DNA of 64,000 nt from an uncultured Bacteroidota bacterium. GTDB taxonomy: Bacteria; Bacteroidota; Bacteroidia; Bacteroidales; P3. A program made the translations under genes and the position numbers. The stretch is from NCBI GenBank assembly GCA_902777005.1, contig CACYSB010000002.1, forward strand, positions 86,202-150,201, given 5' to 3'. Below, in pieces: positions 36,402-43,075 of this stretch (positions are counted from its first letter, which is position 1; each line of letters opens with the position of its first letter). The notes beneath the pieces were generated by a model, which was given only the letters and a program-made list of their open reading frames with translations, was not told the DNA's origin and searched no databases.

Positions 36402-36476
36402 ACTTTATTTTGTTTATAACGCCGAAGTGCAAAAAATGTTGCGTACATAATATAAAAATTTGATTTTGCACCGTAG

Positions 36477-36577
36477 CCCCTCCGCACCCGCTCCGTACCC
36501 GCTCCGACTGTTCACCGGTTGTTTAACGGTTTTTTGTCGGAGGGAGTACGGAGGGGGTACGGAGCGGGTGCGGAGGG
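36477..36577. repeat. Large inverted GC-rich repeat (family R1), no cargo
   Basis: Left arm of CTCCGCACCCGCTCCGTACC type (36477-36509), a core with TGTTCACCGGTTGTTTAACG and a T run (36510-36535), and a right arm GTCGGAGGGAGTACGGAGGG onward (36536-36577) that is largely the reverse complement of the left. It occupies most of the thyA-sigma intergenic region and would form a strong cruciform or RNA hairpin. Confidence 0.85.
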
Positions 36578-36632
36578 AAAGGGGATGCCGACGGCGGAAA
36601 ACAAACCATAAAAATTAAAAAAAAAACACTTT

Positions 36633-36666
36633 TTTGTTTCCATATTAAAAAAAGTGTGTATCTTTG
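36633..36666 (+). promoter_or_regulatory. Promoter of the sigma factor gene
   Basis: TTTG at 36633-36636 and TATCTTTG at 36659-36666 followed by GCAC. The 22-bp spacer is slightly long. The leader to the ATG at 36744 is about 70 nt. Confidence 0.75.
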
Positions 36667-36743
36667 CACTCAAATTGATGTAAAACAAAACCGGTTACTA
36701 TCGAGGGAAAACTATCAGTTTTAATCCTTAAAAATCAAAGGAC

Positions 36744-37337
36744 ATGACAGACGTCAAAATTAGACAACTGACAGACAACGAACTGATTACCCGTTATCAG
36801 GAGGGCGACACCGAATGCTTCGATGCGTTGTTGGAGCGCTATCAGGCCAAGGTCTACGGTTACATCTTTTCCGTCGTCAAAGACAAGGAAACCGCCGATG
36901 ATATCTTCCAGGACACCTTCTACAAGGTGGTGCTCACCATCAAGAGCGGCCTCTACAAGGACGAGAACAAGTTTGTCCATTGGGTGATGCGCATTGCGCA
37001 CAACCTCATCGTGGACTACTTCCGTCGCAACAACAAGATGCCCATGGTGCCTAACCGTCCTGAAAGCGATGTGCTTGACAACATCAAGTTCCCCGATGAC
37101 AACGCCGAGCATGCCATAATGCGCAAGCAGACGGGCCAGAACATCCGCAAGCTTGTCAAGATGCTGCCTCCAGAGCAGCGTCGCGTGGTCATTCTTCGCC
37201 ACTACGGCAAATGCGACTTCAAGGACATCGCTGCCCGTACCGGCGTGAGTATCAACACGGCCCTTGGCCGCATGCGTTACGCCATCATCAACTTGCGCCG
37301 TCTGGCACAGGAACACAATATGTACATTGAGTTGTAA
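36744..37337 (+). CDS. ECF-type RNA polymerase sigma factor
   Basis: Predicted 197 residues with sigma region 2 (YQAKVYGYIFSVVKDKETAD, DIFQDTFYKVVLTIKSGLYK, WVMRIAHNLIVDYFRR) and region 4 (LPPEQRRVVILRHYGKCDFK, IAARTGVSINTALGRMRYAI). It directs RNA polymerase to a dedicated promoter set. No anti-sigma gene adjoins it, so control must lie elsewhere or at its own promoter. The next gene starts directly after its stop codon. Confidence 0.93.
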   Translation: MTDVKIRQLTDNELITRYQEGDTECFDALLERYQAKVYGYIFSVVKDKETADDIFQDTFYKVVLTIKSGLYKDENKFVHWVMRIAHNLIVDYFRRNNKMPMVPNRPESDVLDNIKFPDDNAEHAIMRKQTGQNIRKLVKMLPPEQRRVVILRHYGKCDFKDIAARTGVSINTALGRMRYAIINLRRLAQEHNMYIEL

Positions 37338-38120
37338 GTGATAAGCAAAAATAAACTCAAGGACTTGGCCGCCTACCGACAGCAGCGCCGCTGCGACGAG
37401 GAGGCGGTCTTTGTTGTCGAAGGGCCCAAGCTCTGCGGCGAGGCACTGGTTTCTGGGTTTACCGTCAGGGTGGTGTGCGCCACTGCGGAGTGGCTGTCGG
37501 CCAATGCCATAGATGCTGTGCCCGAGTGCTACGAAGTGTCGCAGGCCGAGCTGGAGCGTCTCTCCAACATGCGCACCCCCAACCAGGTGTGGATGCTCCT
37601 CGAACGCCCCGACAATTCATCATTCATCACTAATCATTCATCATTGGTCCTGGCCCTCGACAGGATACAGGACCCCGGCAACCTCGGCACCATGATGCGC
37701 ACGGCCGATTGGTACGGCATCAGGCATATCGTCTGTTCACCCGACACGGTTTCTTGCTACAACCCCAAGGTGGTGCAGGCCTCCATGGGTGCCGTGTTCC
37801 GCACACGGGTGGAGTATGTCGACCTGCCCCAATGGCTTGCTGCCTGCGGCATGCCGGTCTTTGGCGCCTCCCTGCAAGGCGAGCCTCTTGCACATTCAGA
37901 CATAGGCGCATCAGTGCATTCCCCCGCCGTGCTCCTCATTGGCAACGAAAGCCGCGGCATCGGACCCGAGGCCATGGAGCATGTCACACATCCTGTGCTC
38001 ATCCCCAACATCGGCGGCACTGCCGAGAGCCTCAACGCCTCGGTGGCCGCAGGCATACTTATACATCTTCTATGTAGTGCAAGGGAGTGCAGGGGAGTGC
38101 AGGGGAGTGCAAGACAATAG
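37338..38120 (+). CDS. TrmH/SpoU-family RNA 2'-O-methyltransferase
   Basis: Predicted 260-residue methyltransferase acting on rRNA or tRNA ribose; the target is unknown. It begins with GTG directly after the sigma stop (start ISKNKLKDLAAYRQQRRC is family-like). The SPOUT motifs are present: LALDRIQDPGNLGTMMRTAD, VLLIGNESRGIG and IPNIGGTAESLNASVA. Two stretches look repeat-derived: NSSFITNHSSL at about residues 93-103, from the 7-bp R2 repeat, and the last ~15 residues (SARECRGVQGSARQ), from the 10-bp R4 repeat. Confidence 0.9.
   Translation: MISKNKLKDLAAYRQQRRCDEEAVFVVEGPKLCGEALVSGFTVRVVCATAEWLSANAIDAVPECYEVSQAELERLSNMRTPNQVWMLLERPDNSSFITNHSSLVLALDRIQDPGNLGTMMRTADWYGIRHIVCSPDTVSCYNPKVVQASMGAVFRTRVEYVDLPQWLAACGMPVFGASLQGEPLAHSDIGASVHSPAVLLIGNESRGIGPEAMEHVTHPVLIPNIGGTAESLNASVAAGILIHLLCSARECRGVQGSARQ
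37615..37645. repeat. 7-bp tandem repeat ATTCATC (family R2) inside the TrmH-like gene
   Basis: Four units, one degenerate, inverted relative to the copy in the permease gene. Read in frame as SSFITNHSSL, strikingly like SSFITHHSSL there, just before the conserved LALDR strand. Confidence 0.8.
38074..38115. repeat. Left arm, 10-bp tandem repeat GGAGTGCARG (family R4)
   Basis: Four units ending GGAGTGCAAGAC at 38104-38115. It forms the 3' end of the TrmH-like reading frame and stands 21 bp before the four-helix-bundle gene. Confidence 0.9.
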
Positions 38121-38136
38121 TAAATATGGCAGTAAA

Positions 38137-38511
38137 ATGACACAAAGTTTTGAAGAGGTAATCGCTTGGCAAAGGGCTCACGCTTTTGTTCTATCAGTAT
38201 ACAAAATAACAAAAGGATTCCCTGACGATGAAAAGTTTGGACTGACGTCGCAATTCCGTCGTGCAGCGGTGTCTATAGAAGCAAATATTGCAGAAGGATA
38301 TAGAAAAATTGGAAAGTCTGATAAACTACGCTTTTTCAATATTGCAGAAGGTAGCCTTTCAGAATGCAAGGACTATATAATTTTGTCAAGAGATTTGGAG
38401 TATATAACACCTGAACAGTACAAAGAGTTATGGAATAGTATTGAAGAAGCTAGCCGTTATTTAATCAAATACAGCAACGGGGTAGTAAATAACGCAGGAA
38501 TTAAAGACTGA
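38137..38511 (+). CDS. Four-helix-bundle protein (S23 family), second copy
   Basis: Predicted 124 residues: FEEVIAWQRAHAFVLSVYKI, SQFRRAAVSIEANIAEGYRK, FFNIAEGSLSECKDYIILSR and a final helix. It is clearly diverged from the copy at 35217-35567, so the two are not a recent duplication. The gene is A+T-rich against a G+C-rich background, has no visible promoter of its own, and is bracketed by inverted arrays of a 10-bp repeat whose inner 12 bp are perfect inverted copies. Function of the family is unknown. Confidence 0.92.
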   Translation: MTQSFEEVIAWQRAHAFVLSVYKITKGFPDDEKFGLTSQFRRAAVSIEANIAEGYRKIGKSDKLRFFNIAEGSLSECKDYIILSRDLEYITPEQYKELWNSIEEASRYLIKYSNGVVNNAGIKD

Positions 38512-38521
38512 AAATGCATTT

Positions 38522-38564
38522 GTCTTGCACTCCTCTGCACTACATTGCACTCCTTAGCACTACT
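38522..38564. repeat. Right arm of the 10-bp repeat (family R4, inverted)
   Basis: GTCTTGCACTCC (38522-38533) is the exact reverse complement of the inner end of the left arm, followed by degenerate units TGCACTACAT, TGCACTCCTT, AGCACTACT. It begins 10 bp after the four-helix-bundle stop and ends 8 bp before thiL. Confidence 0.9.
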
Positions 38565-38572
38565 AAAGAAAT

Positions 38573-39625
38573 ATGGAACAATTGGAATACCAGGAAGGAA
38601 GGACAGAGATAAGCCACATGGGCAAGGTGGCGCTGATTGAGCGCCTTACCGCTGACCTTGAGCAGCGCAACGCCTCCACCGTCATGGGTGTGGGCGACGA
38701 CTGCGCCGTGATAGAGGGCAGCCCCCTGACGCTCGTCAACACCCAGACCCTCGTCGAGGGCGTCAACTTCGACATGATGTACACGCCCCTCAAGCACCTC
38801 GGCTACAAGGCTGTGGCCGTGGCGCTGAGCAACATTGCCGCCATGAACGGCACGCCGCGCCAGGTGCTGGTGAGCGTGGCCGTGAGCAACCGCTACTCCG
38901 TCGAGGCTCTCGACGAGCTCTACACCGGTGTGCGCCTCTGCTGCGAGCGCTACGACGTGGACCTCGTGGGTGGCGAGACCGGCACTTCGCGTGCCGGCAT
39001 GGTGCTCACAGTCACCGCTATCGGCGGCGTGGAGCCCGGCAAGATAACCTACCGCCGTGGCGCCGGCCTGCACGACCTGGTGTGCTGCAGCGGCGACCTC
39101 GGCAGCGCCTATGCGGGCCTACTGGTCCTCGAGCGCGAGAAGGTCACATACCAGGCCAACCCCGACTTCCAGCCCGACCTGGAGGGCTATGACTACGTCC
39201 TCGAGCGTTTCCTGAAACCCGAGCCCCGCCTCGACATCGTGAAGCTGCTGGCCGAAAAGGGCGTGGTGCCCACCTCGATGACCGACATCAGCAAGGGCCT
39301 CGCCGACAGCGTGCTGCACCTCTGCCATGCTTCGCACTGCGGCTGCGAGGTGTACGAAGAGCATCTGCCCATCGACTACCAGACTTCGCGCGTCTGCTCC
39401 GAGATGAGCAAGAATATGCTGCCCGTCAGCTGCGCCCTCAACGGCGGTGAGGATTACGAGCTGCTTTTCACCGTCAGCCAGAAGGACTATGACAAGATTA
39501 AGGACATGCAGGAGATACATATCATAGGCCACGTCACCGAGGAGGGTATGCCCGCCGTCATGGTGACGCCGCAGAACACCACTATCACACTGCGTGCACA
39601 GGCTTTCCAAGGTGTTGACGAATGA
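38573..39625 (+). CDS. thiL: Thiamine-monophosphate kinase
   Basis: Phosphorylates thiamine monophosphate to the active diphosphate. The 350-residue PurM/ThiL-fold protein has VMGVGDDCAVI, the metal-binding LVGGETGTSRAGMVL, SMTDISKGLADSVLHLCHAS and LNGGEDYELLF. Its stop overlaps the pcm start (ATGA), so translation is coupled. The N-terminus (first ~15 residues) is slightly longer than usual; an internal ATG at codon 16 (MGKVALIERLT) is an alternative. Confidence 0.93.
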   Translation: MEQLEYQEGRTEISHMGKVALIERLTADLEQRNASTVMGVGDDCAVIEGSPLTLVNTQTLVEGVNFDMMYTPLKHLGYKAVAVALSNIAAMNGTPRQVLVSVAVSNRYSVEALDELYTGVRLCCERYDVDLVGGETGTSRAGMVLTVTAIGGVEPGKITYRRGAGLHDLVCCSGDLGSAYAGLLVLEREKVTYQANPDFQPDLEGYDYVLERFLKPEPRLDIVKLLAEKGVVPTSMTDISKGLADSVLHLCHASHCGCEVYEEHLPIDYQTSRVCSEMSKNMLPVSCALNGGEDYELLFTVSQKDYDKIKDMQEIHIIGHVTEEGMPAVMVTPQNTTITLRAQAFQGVDE

Positions 39626-40272
39626 CGCGCGAGGATACATACAAGCATAAGGGATTGCGCCACCAGATGGTGGAGACGCTGCGTGGCAAAGGCATCTCCG
39701 ACGAAGCGGTGCTGAAGGCCATGGACACCGTTCCGCGCCACTGGTTCATCGGCAGCGCCCTCGACGCCTATGCCTATGAGGACCGCGCCCTGAAGATAGA
39801 CTGCGAGCAGACCATCTCGCGCCCTTCCACGGTGGCTGCGCAGAGCCAGTTGCTGGACTTCAGGCCCGGCATGCGGGTGCTGGAGATAGGCACCGGCAGT
39901 GGTTACCAGACCGCCGTGCTGTGCGCCATGGGCGCCAAGGTCTTTACCATTGAGAGGCAGAAAGGCCTATTTGAGCAGACGCGCAAGCTGCTGCGCGAAA
40001 CGGGCTACCGTGCGCAGTGCTTCCTCGGCGATGGCTACCAAGGGCTCGCCGGCAGCTATGACCGCATCATAGTGACCTGCGGTGCTCCCGAGATACCGGA
40101 GACCCTGATGCAGCAGCTCAAGGTGGGCGGTATCATGGTGATACCCCTCGGCGAGGGCGAGCAGGAGATGCTGCGTATCACCAAGCAGGGCGAGAGCCGC
40201 GAGGAATGGCATGTGGAGCATTGCGGCACCTACAGCTTCGTGCCCATGCTTGACGGCAAGCAGATGCGTTAG
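39622..40272 (+). CDS. pcm: Protein-L-isoaspartate O-methyltransferase
   Basis: Repairs isoaspartyl damage in proteins with S-adenosylmethionine. The 216-residue protein shows QTISRPSTVAAQSQLLDFRP, the SAM motif VLEIGTGSGYQTAVLCAMGA and DRIIVTCGAPEIPETLMQQL. It overlaps thiL by 4 bp and the convergent downstream gene by 4 bp. Confidence 0.96.
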   Translation: MTREDTYKHKGLRHQMVETLRGKGISDEAVLKAMDTVPRHWFIGSALDAYAYEDRALKIDCEQTISRPSTVAAQSQLLDFRPGMRVLEIGTGSGYQTAVLCAMGAKVFTIERQKGLFEQTRKLLRETGYRAQCFLGDGYQGLAGSYDRIIVTCGAPEIPETLMQQLKVGGIMVIPLGEGEQEMLRITKQGESREEWHVEHCGTYSFVPMLDGKQMR

Positions 40273-40613
40273 CGCAGCAGGAAGTGCTGCTTGCTAAGGC
40301 GCGGACTGCTGACGGCTACGCCGCAGGAATAAAGGTCGAGAGTGACCTGCCAGTCGGGGCTGGCGACGATGGCACCCCATTCGGCTGAACGGGTGTCGGC
40401 GACAACAAGGAAGTCCCCGTCGGGAGTGCTGAAGGTGGGGTGGCCGAAGTGGGGGAGACCGTAGTATTCCTCCAGGCGCCATACGACATCGGCGGCAGAA
40501 CGGCCGCGACCGCGACAGTGCGAGAAGAGCACCTCGGTGTAGAGGCGGTAGACGAAGGGCGAGTGCAGATTGTACTGCGTCTTCGCATGGAGGAAATGAC
40601 TGATGCGGTTCAC
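40269..40613 (-). CDS. Conserved hypothetical protein, probable GTG start
   Basis: Predicted 114 residues from a GTG at 40613 (NRISHFLHAKTQYNLHSPFV). The HAKTQYNLHSPFVYRLYTEV block resembles the N-terminus of a Bacteroidota family related to class I methyltransferases, but the methyltransferase fold itself is not evident and the protein is short. No ATG is available at a sensible place, and a -7 box 5 bp before the GTG argues for a leaderless transcript. The frame extends upstream through repeat DNA, which I do not include. It converges on pcm with a 4-bp overlap. Confidence 0.65.
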   Translation of the reverse strand: MNRISHFLHAKTQYNLHSPFVYRLYTEVLFSHCRGRGRSAADVVWRLEEYYGLPHFGHPTFSTPDGDFLVVADTRSAEWGAIVASPDWQVTLDLYSCGVAVSSPRLSKQHFLLR

Positions 40614-40617
40614 GGCG

Positions 40618-40625
40618 CAAAAGTA
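40618..40625 (-). promoter_or_regulatory. Promoter -7 box placed almost on the start codon
   Basis: TACTTTTG on the minus strand ends 5 bp before the GTG at 40613, so transcription would begin at or within a base or two of the start codon. The upstream DNA is the R2 repeat and no -33 TTTG is visible. Confidence 0.55.
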
Positions 40626-40636
40626 CGAATAAATGG

Positions 40637-40663
40637 TGAATGATGAATGATGAATGATGAATT
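40637..40663. repeat. 7-bp tandem repeat TGAATGA (family R2), intergenic
   Basis: Four units lying directly before the gldD ATG at 40667, in the gap between divergent genes. Confidence 0.85.
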
Positions 40664-40666
40664 GAT

Positions 40667-41344
40667 ATGAAACACAACAATATACTAATCTGGATGGCTC
40701 TTGCGGCGATGCTCTTTGCGGCGTGCGGCGGCGGCGATTATACCCCCAAGCCGCAGGCTTACCTCCGCATCGACATGCCGGAGCACGACTACTGGCTTGT
40801 CGACACCCTGCCGACAACTATCGACGGACAAACCATGCCAAGCGTCGTGCTCCCGTTCCTCTTCGAGGCCAACGACAGCGCTGAACTGACACTGAAGAAA
40901 CCGCGCCAAGTGGCTACCTTCATGGCAGACGGAAGCGTCAAGCCCGACCGTCTCAAATACGATGAGGTGTGGCTCGACATCAACTACCCGCGCTGGAACG
41001 GCGTGGTGTTTCTCACCTACAAACGCCTCAACGGTCCCGCCGACCTGCGCGGCCAGACCGACACCTCGTCGCGACTGCTGGAGAAGCACTACAAGCTCGC
41101 TTCCGGCGTCGAGGAGCAGGGCTACGAGGACTACGACAACCGCGTCTTCGGCACCGTCTACTACCTCAAGGGCAGCAGGGTGGCCTCCACCTGCCAGTTC
41201 TGGCTCACCGACAGCAGCCGCCACTTCCTGCGCGGCGCCCTCTACCTTGACCGCACGCCCAACAACGATTCCCTGGCCCCGGTGCTCCGCTACATGCAGG
41301 AAGACATCGAGCACCTGGTGGAGACATTACGATGGAGAAATTAA
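40667..41344 (+). CDS. gldD: Gliding motility lipoprotein GldD
   Basis: GldD is a lipoprotein needed for gliding in flavobacteria and associated with type IX secretion. The 225-residue protein has a lipoprotein signal (LAAMLFAACGGG), the family's hallmark DYTPKPQAYLRIDMP right after the lipid cysteine, and the C-terminal block CQFWLTDSSRHFLRGALYLD with EDIEHLVETLRW. Whether this organism glides is unknown; the T9SS substrates in the same window (the 902-2467 protein, the M1 peptidase, perhaps the giant protein) give GldD an obvious context. Confidence 0.93.
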   Translation: MKHNNILIWMALAAMLFAACGGGDYTPKPQAYLRIDMPEHDYWLVDTLPTTIDGQTMPSVVLPFLFEANDSAELTLKKPRQVATFMADGSVKPDRLKYDEVWLDINYPRWNGVVFLTYKRLNGPADLRGQTDTSSRLLEKHYKLASGVEEQGYEDYDNRVFGTVYYLKGSRVASTCQFWLTDSSRHFLRGALYLDRTPNNDSLAPVLRYMQEDIEHLVETLRWRN

Positions 41345-41366
41345 AAATATCATATAATCGTACAAT

Positions 41367-42257
41367 ATGAAACCAACATTATTAGTTTTGGCTGCCGGCA
41401 TGGGCAGCCGTTACGGTGGCCTCAAGCAGATGGACGGCGTAGGCCCCAACGGTGAGATCATCCTCGACTACAGCGTCATGGACGCCATCCGCGCCGGTTT
41501 CGGTAAAGTGGTCTTCGTCATCCGCCACAGTTTTGCCGACCAGTTCAAGGCCCGCATCAACGCCGAACACTACGGCAACAAGATAGCCGTGGAGTATGTC
41601 TACCAGGAGCTCGACAAGCTCCCCGCCGGTTTCAGCGTGCCCGAAGGCCGCGAGAAACCCTGGGGCACCAACCACGCCATCCTCATGGCCAAGGACGCCA
41701 TCCACGAGCCTTTCGCCATCATCAACGCCGACGACTTCTACGGCCGCGACGCCTTCCAGGTGATGGCCGACCACCTGCGCACCCTCGACGGAGTCGAAGG
41801 CAAGTACTGCATGGTGGGCTACCGCCTCGAGAACACCCTCAGCGAGAACGGTACCGTCAGCCGTGGCGTATGCCAGACCGACGACAAAGGCCTCCTCGTG
41901 GGCATGACCGAGCGCACCGCCATTGGCCGCACTGCTAACGGCATCGAGTACAAGGACACCGACGGCAGCATGCATCCCCTGCCCGCCGACGCCACCGTCA
42001 GCATGAACCTCTTCGGCTTCACGCCCGACTACTTCGCCAAGAGCGAGGCTCTCTTCGTGGACTTCCTCAAGGAGCACGGCCAGGAGCTCAAGAGCGAGTA
42101 CTACATTCCCTTTGCCGTCAACACCTTCATCGCCGACGGCCGCGCCACGATGACCGTGCTGAAGACCACCGCACAGTGGTTCGGCGTCACCTACAAGGAA
42201 GACCGCCCCATGGTCGTCGCCCGCCTGGCCGCCCTCCACGCCCAAGGCGTGTACTAA
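41367..42257 (+). CDS. Sugar-phosphate nucleotidyltransferase family protein
   Basis: Predicted 296 residues. The N-terminus LVLAAGMGSRYGGLKQMDGV is the nucleotide-binding signature of NTP transferases, and NADDFYGRDAFQVMADHL carries the metal-binding aspartates. The specific sugar is not evident. No left-handed beta-helix domain follows. The stop codon lies 5 bp before the first unit of the palindromic repeat. Confidence 0.85.
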   Translation: MKPTLLVLAAGMGSRYGGLKQMDGVGPNGEIILDYSVMDAIRAGFGKVVFVIRHSFADQFKARINAEHYGNKIAVEYVYQELDKLPAGFSVPEGREKPWGTNHAILMAKDAIHEPFAIINADDFYGRDAFQVMADHLRTLDGVEGKYCMVGYRLENTLSENGTVSRGVCQTDDKGLLVGMTERTAIGRTANGIEYKDTDGSMHPLPADATVSMNLFGFTPDYFAKSEALFVDFLKEHGQELKSEYYIPFAVNTFIADGRATMTVLKTTAQWFGVTYKEDRPMVVARLAALHAQGVY

Positions 42258-42262
42258 TCTAA

Positions 42263-42503
42263 ATCTCCTGCTCGCTACGCTCACGAAATCCATAGATCCA
42301 GAGATTGAATTTATAGATTACGCCGCAGGCGGGGAAATAAGCCTCCCGTTCGCTATGCTCACGAAATCCATAGATCCAGAGATTGGATTTATAGATTACA
42401 CCGCAGGCGGGGAAAAAGAAAGGAGAAACAAGTAAATTCATGGATTGCGCGAAGCGGATAATAGTTAAATTCTCCCGCCTTCGGCGGAAATCCATAAATC
42501 CAG
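42263..42503. repeat. Palindromic ~78-bp repeat units (family R5), left of the GxxExxY gene
   Basis: Two full units (GAAATCCATAGATCCAGAG, then GGATTTATAGATTACGCC and GCAGGCGGGG) and a degenerate part ending in a left half-unit, AATCCATAAATCC at 42489-42501. The unit is an imperfect palindrome: AATCCATAGATCC is nearly the reverse complement of GGATTTATAGATT. The left half-unit stops 4 bp before the GxxExxY start codon. Confidence 0.92.
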
Positions 42504-42507
42504 GACA

Positions 42508-42906
42508 ATGATACCTTTGGATTGTTTGAATAATCTCTCTTATGAAATTCGTGGTGCAGCCATGGATGTGTATAACGAATTGGGGCCAGGCCTGCTCGAA
42601 TCCGTTTACGAGAATGCGCTTATACATGAGTTTAAGCTACGAGACATTGAAGTAGTATCTCAGGTTCCTGTCAACATAATGTATAAGGGGGCCTTGGTGG
42701 GTAACGATTTGAGGGTTGATTTGCTTGTAGATGATACGGTGATAATTGAACTTAAATCCATTGAAGAGTTAAAGAAAGTACACTACAAGCAGTTACGTAC
42801 CTACCTCAAACTGCTCAACAAACCCCAAGGATGGCTTATCAACTTTGGAGAAGGGGATTTCTCAAAAGGGATGATAAAGTTGGATAATTATGATTTCCAT
42901 CAGTAG
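42508..42906 (+). CDS. GxxExxY protein
   Basis: Predicted 132 residues. The name-giving motif GLLESVYENAL follows a conserved IRGAAMDVYNELGPG. A PDDEXK-nuclease-like core is suggested by DLRVDLLVDDTVIIELKSIE, with D and ExK in the expected order, then QLRTYLKLLNKPQGWLINFG. The family is widespread, often in many copies per genome, with no established function. The gene is less G+C-rich than its neighbours, lies between a left and a right half-unit of the palindromic repeat and has no visible promoter. Confidence 0.93.
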   Translation: MIPLDCLNNLSYEIRGAAMDVYNELGPGLLESVYENALIHEFKLRDIEVVSQVPVNIMYKGALVGNDLRVDLLVDDTVIIELKSIEELKKVHYKQLRTYLKLLNKPQGWLINFGEGDFSKGMIKLDNYDFHQ

Positions 42907-42913
42907 GTAAGCC

Positions 42914-43075
42914 ATTGGATCTATAGATTACGCCGCAGGCGGGGAAATAAGCCTCCCGTTCGCTACGCTCACGAAATCCATGGATCCAGAGATTGGATTT
43001 ATAGATTACGCCGCAGGCGGGGAAAAAGAAAGGAAAAACAAGTAGATTCATGGATTACGCGGAGCGGGAGATAAT
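42914..43075. repeat. Palindromic repeat (R5), right of the GxxExxY gene
   Basis: Begins with a right half-unit, GGATCTATAGATT at 42917-42929, 8 bp after the GxxExxY stop, then a further unit. The end of this block (from about 43011, including GGCGGGGAAAAAGAAAGG and ATTCATGGATT) nearly duplicates 42402-42468 and supplies the start codon and first codons of the methyltransferase. Confidence 0.9.

Noticed and set aside
36402..36440. Promoter of thyA (ATTTTTTG on the minus strand)
   Set aside because: It lacks the TA of the TAnnTTTG box and no -33 element is placed correctly.
40614..40817. Upstream extension of the small minus-strand hypothetical protein
   Set aside because: The added residues are translated R2 repeat and antisense gldD, and they lie upstream of the -7 box.
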